This document shows, piece after piece, positions 59,724 to 64,000 of a DNA stretch of 64,000 nucleotides. The translations under genes were made by a program, and so were the position numbers. The first letter of the stretch is position 1; each line of letters opens with the position of its first letter. Source of the DNA: Fimbriiglobus ruber. Its GTDB lineage: Bacteria > Planctomycetota > Planctomycetia > Gemmatales > Gemmataceae. Under the pieces are notes generated by a model that was given only the letters and a program-made list of their open reading frames with translations, was not told the DNA's origin and did no database searches. The stretch spans positions 372,001 to 436,000 of the forward strand of contig NZ_NIDE01000001.1 in NCBI RefSeq assembly GCF_002197845.1, given 5' to 3'.

Positions 59724-60725
59724 TTACGGCAACGTCACAACCTCGCCGCCACTGCGGGTAGCCAGTTGTTGGAGCGTGAGCAAGGGAAGCGAGTTCGACA
59801 GAAAGCTCACCGACCCGTCGGCGAACAGCATATTCGCCCCGCCCGTATGGAGCGATGACAGCGGGATATTGGACCCAGTGTTGTCACAGGTGCCCGCGCT
59901 GCAGTTGTTCGACATTCCGATCTGGTTGATCGAATAGCGGATGGTGATGGTGTTGAACGCGCGGTTGTCGCCGCCCGAAAAATACGCCGGCGGCTGGGAC
60001 GCCGAACCGTTCGCGCCCATGGTCCAGCCGTGCGGTCCCTGGCTGGTGATGGCAGTGAAACCACCAGTGATGATGGCGTTGTTGGCATCGCGTAGCTGAT
60101 TGCTTTGCTCGCCGACCAAGAGGGTGTTACTGGTTCCGTCCGTGATGTCCGTCATCTTGACCGCACTGTTAGGAAACAAGATACCGCCGGCGCTGACGAT
60201 CCCTGCGCCGCCACTACAGATCGTGGAGTCGATCGCGCTGCCGGCGATGCCGTGGTACGTGGAGAACATCTCGAAGTAGCCGGCGTTGTTGGATGCGGTG
60301 TAGAAGTCCGGGAGGATCGAGGACGGGCAGCGGTAGGTTGGGATCGTAATGTTGTTGATATACTGGATGTTGTTGCCGTTGCTGTACCCGCTGGACGAGG
60401 CGAACGTCCACTTGGAGAAGATGTTGCCTTGCTCGATGTACGGTAGAATCCACACTTTCCAAGACGACCCCCAGGAGGCACTAACGACCCCGGGCGAGCT
60501 GAAGTCGGGCGCGCATCCGGCGGGCATTTTCCCGTAGGTGTCGTGGTAAGCGTGGAGCGCGAGCCCGAGCTGTTTCAAATTGTTGGAACACTTGGCCCTG
60601 GCGGCGGCTTCGCGGACTTTCTGGACGGCGGGCAACAAGAGCCCGATGAGGATGGCGATGATCGCGATCACTACCAGCAATTCGATCAGGGTAAACCCCG
60701 ATCGCCGGGACGAGGAATGGCGCAT
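59724..60725 (-). CDS. DUF1559 protein with prepilin-type N-terminus
   Basis: The start at 60725 (MRHSSSRRSGFTLIELLVV) gives 333 residues. Cleavage is expected between G10 and F11, with Glu at +5, followed by a long hydrophobic helix and the DUF1559 hallmark CSNNLKQLGLALHAYHD. The C-terminal half is a beta domain ending FADGSVSFLSNSLPLL. These pseudopilin-like proteins are extremely expanded in planctomycetes; their function is unclear. They need prepilin peptidase and a type II-like assembly system. Confidence 0.93.
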   Translation of the reverse strand: MRHSSSRRSGFTLIELLVVIAIIAILIGLLLPAVQKVREAAARAKCSNNLKQLGLALHAYHDTYGKMPAGCAPDFSSPGVVSASWGSSWKVWILPYIEQGNIFSKWTFASSSGYSNGNNIQYINNITIPTYRCPSSILPDFYTASNNAGYFEMFSTYHGIAGSAIDSTICSGGAGIVSAGGILFPNSAVKMTDITDGTSNTLLVGEQSNQLRDANNAIITGGFTAITSQGPHGWTMGANGSASQPPAYFSGGDNRAFNTITIRYSINQIGMSNNCSAGTCDNTGSNIPLSSLHTGGANMLFADGSVSFLSNSLPLLTLQQLATRSGGEVVTLP

Positions 60726-61290
60726 GGTTGGGCTCACATGGGATAAAAGCGGAAGCACCCACTCCAAATGTGGGTCACTCAAAGCCGTACGATTCCGGTC
60801 GCGGAGAGATCTCACCCGAGTTTGTTACGGAAGTAACCGATAAAATTAGAGTGAGAAACGTTTATATATGTAACACGTCGAAAAGACTCGGTCAATAATC
60901 AATTTCCATAAATATTCGCATGCTTCGATTCGGCTGGTTTGTCCCACTCCCTAATTTTCTGGCAACTCGTTCGGTGAACAAACGCGTAGATAAGAATTAC
61001 TCTGTGTTCTTCGGGTAGATAACCTTTGACACGGTCTGCTCATTGGGATCACTGCCTGATCGTATTCGGCCGCCACAGTCGATCCTCGCCGCGCGTCGTT
61101 CCGCTTACCAGGCATCTCGGTCCGGCTCACGCCCGACTGGCTTTTGTAGCGCCGGGGTGTCGTTTTACCCGGTGAGGGATTTCGACTTTATTCCGGCCTT
61201 CTCTCATCAGTCTGCCGGCTCGAACCTTGATTCCCCGCCCCGTGTCCGATCAAATAACAGCACTGACCCCGGTGGCCCCAGGAATCCGAC
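60726..61290. other. Intergenic region between divergent genes, 565 bp
   Basis: It separates the DUF1559 gene and the Hsp90-like gene. The left third is AT-rich and holds the promoter candidate at 60867-60895. No gene or heat-shock element was recognised. Confidence 0.45.
60867..60895 (-). promoter_or_regulatory. Sigma-70-like promoter candidate for DUF1559
   Basis: On the minus strand TTGACC (60895-60890) and TACATA (60872-60867) are separated by 17 bases. The gene starts at 60725, so the leader would be about 135 nt. The surrounding sequence is AT-rich. Confidence 0.45.
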
Positions 61291-63114
61291 GTGGAACACA
61301 AGTTTCAGATTAATCTCCGTGGCATCATCGACCTTCTTTCGCACCACTTGTACAGCGGCCCGGAGGTGTTCGTCCGCGAATTGTTGCAGAATGCGACCGA
61401 CGCCATCCGCGCGCGAACCAAGATCGATCCGGCCCACGCGGGCGATATTCATATCGAAATCCACCAGGCTCCGGGCAAGACGCCGAGCCTCGTCATTTCC
61501 GAGAACGGGATCGGGTTGACGCCGGACGAGGTCCACACGTTCCTTTCCACCATTGGCCTCAGCTCCAAGCGGGCTGCCGAGGGCGAGCGGCCGACCGATT
61601 TTATCGGCCAGTTCGGGATCGGCATCCTGTCCTGCTTCGTGGTCAGCGACTCGATCGTCGTTTATTCGAAGTCCGCGAAGGAAAAGACGCCGGCCGTCGA
61701 GTGGCGGGCGAAGCCGGACGGGACGTACACGATCCGGGAACTCGATCGCGACCTCGACCCGGGCACCCAGGTGTGGCTGACCGCCAAGGTCGGGTGCGAG
61801 GAACACTTCGCCCCGGACCGCGTCCGCGACCTCTGCCGGCACTACGGTGGACTGCTCCCGTACCCGATCCGAATCACCTCCGGCAAAGTGACGGTCGTGG
61901 CGAACGAGCACGGGGCGCCCTGGCGGCAGGAATACCGGTCCGAGCGCGAGCGGACACGCGCGCTCATGGACTTCGGCCGCGAAACCTTCGACGTACCCAA
62001 CTTCCTCGACGCCATCCCGCTCCGGGCGAAGTCCGGGGACGTGGACGGCGTCGCCTACGTGCTGCCGTACGCGGCGAGCCTCGCGGCCAAGCGGACGCAC
62101 CGCGTCTACCTGAAAAACATGCTCCTCTCGGAGACGGCCGAAAACCTGCTTCCGGACTGGACGTTCTTCGTCAAGGCCGTGGTGAACGCGAACGACCTGC
62201 GCCCGACCGCCGCCCGCGAATCCTTCTACGAGGACGACCGACTCGCCGCCGCCCGGGACGAACTCGGAGTCTGCCTGCGGCGCTACCTCGTCGAACTCGC
62301 GGAGAAAGATCCCCGCAAACTCGACCGACTCATTGCCCTGCACGGCCTCGCGATCAAGGCTCTCGCGACCCAGGACGAAGACTTTTACAAGATGGTGATC
62401 GACTGGCTGCCCTTCGAGACGTCCGAGGGCGAGATGACGTTCGGGGAGTACCGCAAGCAACACGACGTGGTCCGGTACGTGCCCACGGTCGACCAGTTCC
62501 GGCAGGTCGCCCGGGTCGCTCAGGCGCACGGCCTGGCGGTCGTCAACGCTGGGTACACCTACGACGCCGAACTCCTCGCCCGGGCCGAAGAACTGGTCGG
62601 CGTCCCGACCGAAAAACTCGACCCCTCGACCCTGACCCACACCTTCGACGAACTCAGTCTCCCGGAGCAGGAGCAGACGGCCGAATTCCTTCGCGCCGCG
62701 GAAACCGTCCTCAAGCCGTTCCGGTGCGAGCCGGAGGTGAAGAAGTATCGGCCGAAGGAACTGCCGGCGTTGTACACGACGACCGGCGAGGGCCGATTCT
62801 TCCGGTCGCTGGAGCAGTCGAAAGAGATTGCCAACCCGCTCTGGTCCGGCGTCCTCGACAACCTTTCCAAGAAAGAGCGGACGCCGTCGGCCTTTGCACA
62901 GCTCTGCTTCAACTTCGAAAACGCCCTGGTCCGCCGACTCACTACCGTTCGCGACCGCGCCGTTCTGCACCGCTCGATCCAGATGCTCTACCTGCAGTCC
63001 CTGCTCCTGGGCCACCACCCTCTGAGTGGCAAGGAAATGCAACTCCTGAACGACGGCCTGCTCGCGCTCATCGAATGGGGGATCGGGTTGCAGACCGGCG
63101 GCGAGAAGGAGTAA
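61291..63114 (+). CDS. Hsp90-family chaperone (HtpG-like)
   Basis: A GTG at 61291 gives 607 residues, close to HtpG length. The GHKL ATP site shows N34 in ELLQNATDAI, ISENGIGL with E71 where Asp is usual, and FIGQFGIGILSCF. The middle domain has DLRPTAARESFYED carrying the catalytic-loop Arg. The C-terminal dimer region ends LLNDGLLALIEWGIG. It would use ATP to remodel client proteins. The Asp-to-Glu change suggests a variant subfamily. Confidence 0.9.
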   Translation: MEHKFQINLRGIIDLLSHHLYSGPEVFVRELLQNATDAIRARTKIDPAHAGDIHIEIHQAPGKTPSLVISENGIGLTPDEVHTFLSTIGLSSKRAAEGERPTDFIGQFGIGILSCFVVSDSIVVYSKSAKEKTPAVEWRAKPDGTYTIRELDRDLDPGTQVWLTAKVGCEEHFAPDRVRDLCRHYGGLLPYPIRITSGKVTVVANEHGAPWRQEYRSERERTRALMDFGRETFDVPNFLDAIPLRAKSGDVDGVAYVLPYAASLAAKRTHRVYLKNMLLSETAENLLPDWTFFVKAVVNANDLRPTAARESFYEDDRLAAARDELGVCLRRYLVELAEKDPRKLDRLIALHGLAIKALATQDEDFYKMVIDWLPFETSEGEMTFGEYRKQHDVVRYVPTVDQFRQVARVAQAHGLAVVNAGYTYDAELLARAEELVGVPTEKLDPSTLTHTFDELSLPEQEQTAEFLRAAETVLKPFRCEPEVKKYRPKELPALYTTTGEGRFFRSLEQSKEIANPLWSGVLDNLSKKERTPSAFAQLCFNFENALVRRLTTVRDRAVLHRSIQMLYLQSLLLGHHPLSGKEMQLLNDGLLALIEWGIGLQTGGEKE

Positions 63115-63206
63115 GCGCGGCGGAGTCTGTTCGACCACCCCGGCAGCGGCCGGCGTGTGGTACTTCGAGTGACGGTCTGGTCCGAACCCCTGGCGTTGGG
63201 GCACCA

Positions 63207-64000
63207 ATGGATGACCTCGACCCCGATATTCAGCGCCTGCTGACCGAGGCCGCCGACCTGCCGGACGGGCCGGTGAAGGTGGAACTGATCACCGAGGCCA
63301 CGCGCGTGGCCGACGTGCGCGGGGACGTCCAGGCCGGGTTCCAGGTCCGCAAAGAGTTGATGGAAACGGCGCTCCGGTGCGGGCAGCCGGACGTTCTGAC
63401 CGTTGCGTTCTCGTGGTGCCTGGCGCAGTCGGACCGAGATCCGGTCGCGATCCCAGTGGAAAGCATTCTGTGGGAATACCGCTGGGTGGTGAACGACCTG
63501 ACCGTGTTTCCGCAAGTACCTCTGCGTCAAGTGATCGACGCGATCGCCGATATGTCGGGGCGTTACCGGGCGGCCGGGAGTTTGCTCCGGGCCATTTATC
63601 TGATGACCATGAACGTTGCCCTGCGGCTTCGCAACCCCGCGATGGCCGCCGAGGCGTATGCGAAGTGGAAGCAGGCACGCCGCGACGTGTGGAGCGACAG
63701 TGCCCGCACGGAACAAAGCTTTGTCGCCTCGTTCCTTGTCTTTACCAGGCAATATCAGGCGGCCGTCGACCATTGCCCGCAAGTGCTCGCCGGTCGGCCG
63801 GACGACTTGCACTTCTTCGGGACCGAGTCGAGCGAACTCCTGATGCCGCTGCTCGCCCTCGGGCGGGTCGCCGACGCGGTTCGCGTCCAGCGGTCCGGCT
63901 ATCGGTATGTTGCGCGAAAGCTGCGCTACCTCGATTCCGTCGGCTACCACGTCGAATTCCTCGCCCGGATGAACAACTTCGCGACGGCGGTCAAGGCGTT
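63207..64000 (+). CDS. Hypothetical helical-repeat protein, 3'-truncated by window edge
   Basis: The frame starting ATG at 63207 (MDDLDPDIQRLLTEAADLPD) is open to the end of the window, giving at least 264 residues. It is built of TPR-like helices (LITEATRVADVRGDVQAGFQ, GSLLRAIYLMTMNVALRLRN, AAEAYAKWKQARR). It follows the Hsp90-like gene by 92 bp on the same strand, so a TPR co-factor of that chaperone is conceivable but untested. Confidence 0.6.
   Translation, partial: MDDLDPDIQRLLTEAADLPDGPVKVELITEATRVADVRGDVQAGFQVRKELMETALRCGQPDVLTVAFSWCLAQSDRDPVAIPVESILWEYRWVVNDLTVFPQVPLRQVIDAIADMSGRYRAAGSLLRAIYLMTMNVALRLRNPAMAAEAYAKWKQARRDVWSDSARTEQSFVASFLVFTRQYQAAVDHCPQVLAGRPDDLHFFGTESSELLMPLLALGRVADAVRVQRSGYRYVARKLRYLDSVGYHVEFLARMNNFATAVKA

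Noticed and set aside
61207-63207. A 666-codon minus-strand frame
   Set aside because: It is antisense to the Hsp90-like gene and has no recognisable motif.

Overview
The window is bacterial DNA from a planctomycete, most likely of the Gemmataceae. The evidence is a DUF1559 pseudopilin-like protein with a prepilin N-terminus, a planctomycete-type ECF sigma factor next to a Ser/Thr kinase with TPRs, a surface protein with the planctomycete N-terminal motif ESLEDRALPS, several planctomycete-style lipoproteins, and short interspersed repeats carrying the motif ACCAAACGAACCCA. No taxonomic search could be run.

Positions 1 to about 31,310 look like the right part of a tailed-phage prophage (siphovirus-like, HK97-fold capsid). 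It ends at the 3' end of a CAT-anticodon tRNA gene (31311-31383, minus strand), which is probably the integration site. The left end, the integrase and any lysis enzyme lie outside the window or are not recognisable. From left to right it holds an OB-fold gene and a noncoding stretch with many short degenerate repeats (430-958); an early region with a RAMP-like protein, an HNH nuclease, a promoter/operator, a small HTH protein and a 574-residue protein with motifs of single-subunit/family-A polymerases; a middle region with a terminase-small-subunit candidate, a two-helix membrane protein and a glycosyltransferase; then packaging and head genes (large terminase, portal fused to a MuF domain, prohead protease). 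Four fibre- or spike-like genes lie between protease and major capsid gene. A nucleotidyltransferase moron with its own terminators follows the capsid gene. Next come connector and tail genes through the tape measure, two Ser/Cys-rich proteins, a GT9-like glycosyltransferase, a GT9-methyltransferase fusion, and a DNA methyltransferase carrying a DUF3102-like N-terminus.

Positions 31.4-64 kb are host chromosome: GlgC, a GT4 glycosyltransferase and Hpt; a DEDD exonuclease; a secreted esterase; a thioredoxin-like protein; 6-phosphogluconate dehydrogenase; a tandem pair of HtrA-like proteins, one intact and one degenerate with a PDZ domain inside the protease fold; a sugar-phosphate isomerase-like protein; an SMP-30-like propeller; an HpcH/HpaI aldolase; a membrane protein / ECF sigma / kinase operon; an EamA transporter; a DUF58 protein; ribosomal proteins L13 and S9; a MoxR/ChlI-like ATPase; a DUF1559 protein; an Hsp90-like chaperone; and a partial gene running off the right end. 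Three long inverted-repeat elements and one tandem repeat cluster occupy intergenic gaps here.

The most interesting proposals are: a phage locus in which serine-tract proteins sit directly upstream of glycosyltransferases; the polymerase-like early protein; the degenerate repeat region near the left side; fibre genes placed inside the head module; and the pseudo-protease with its rearranged PDZ domain.
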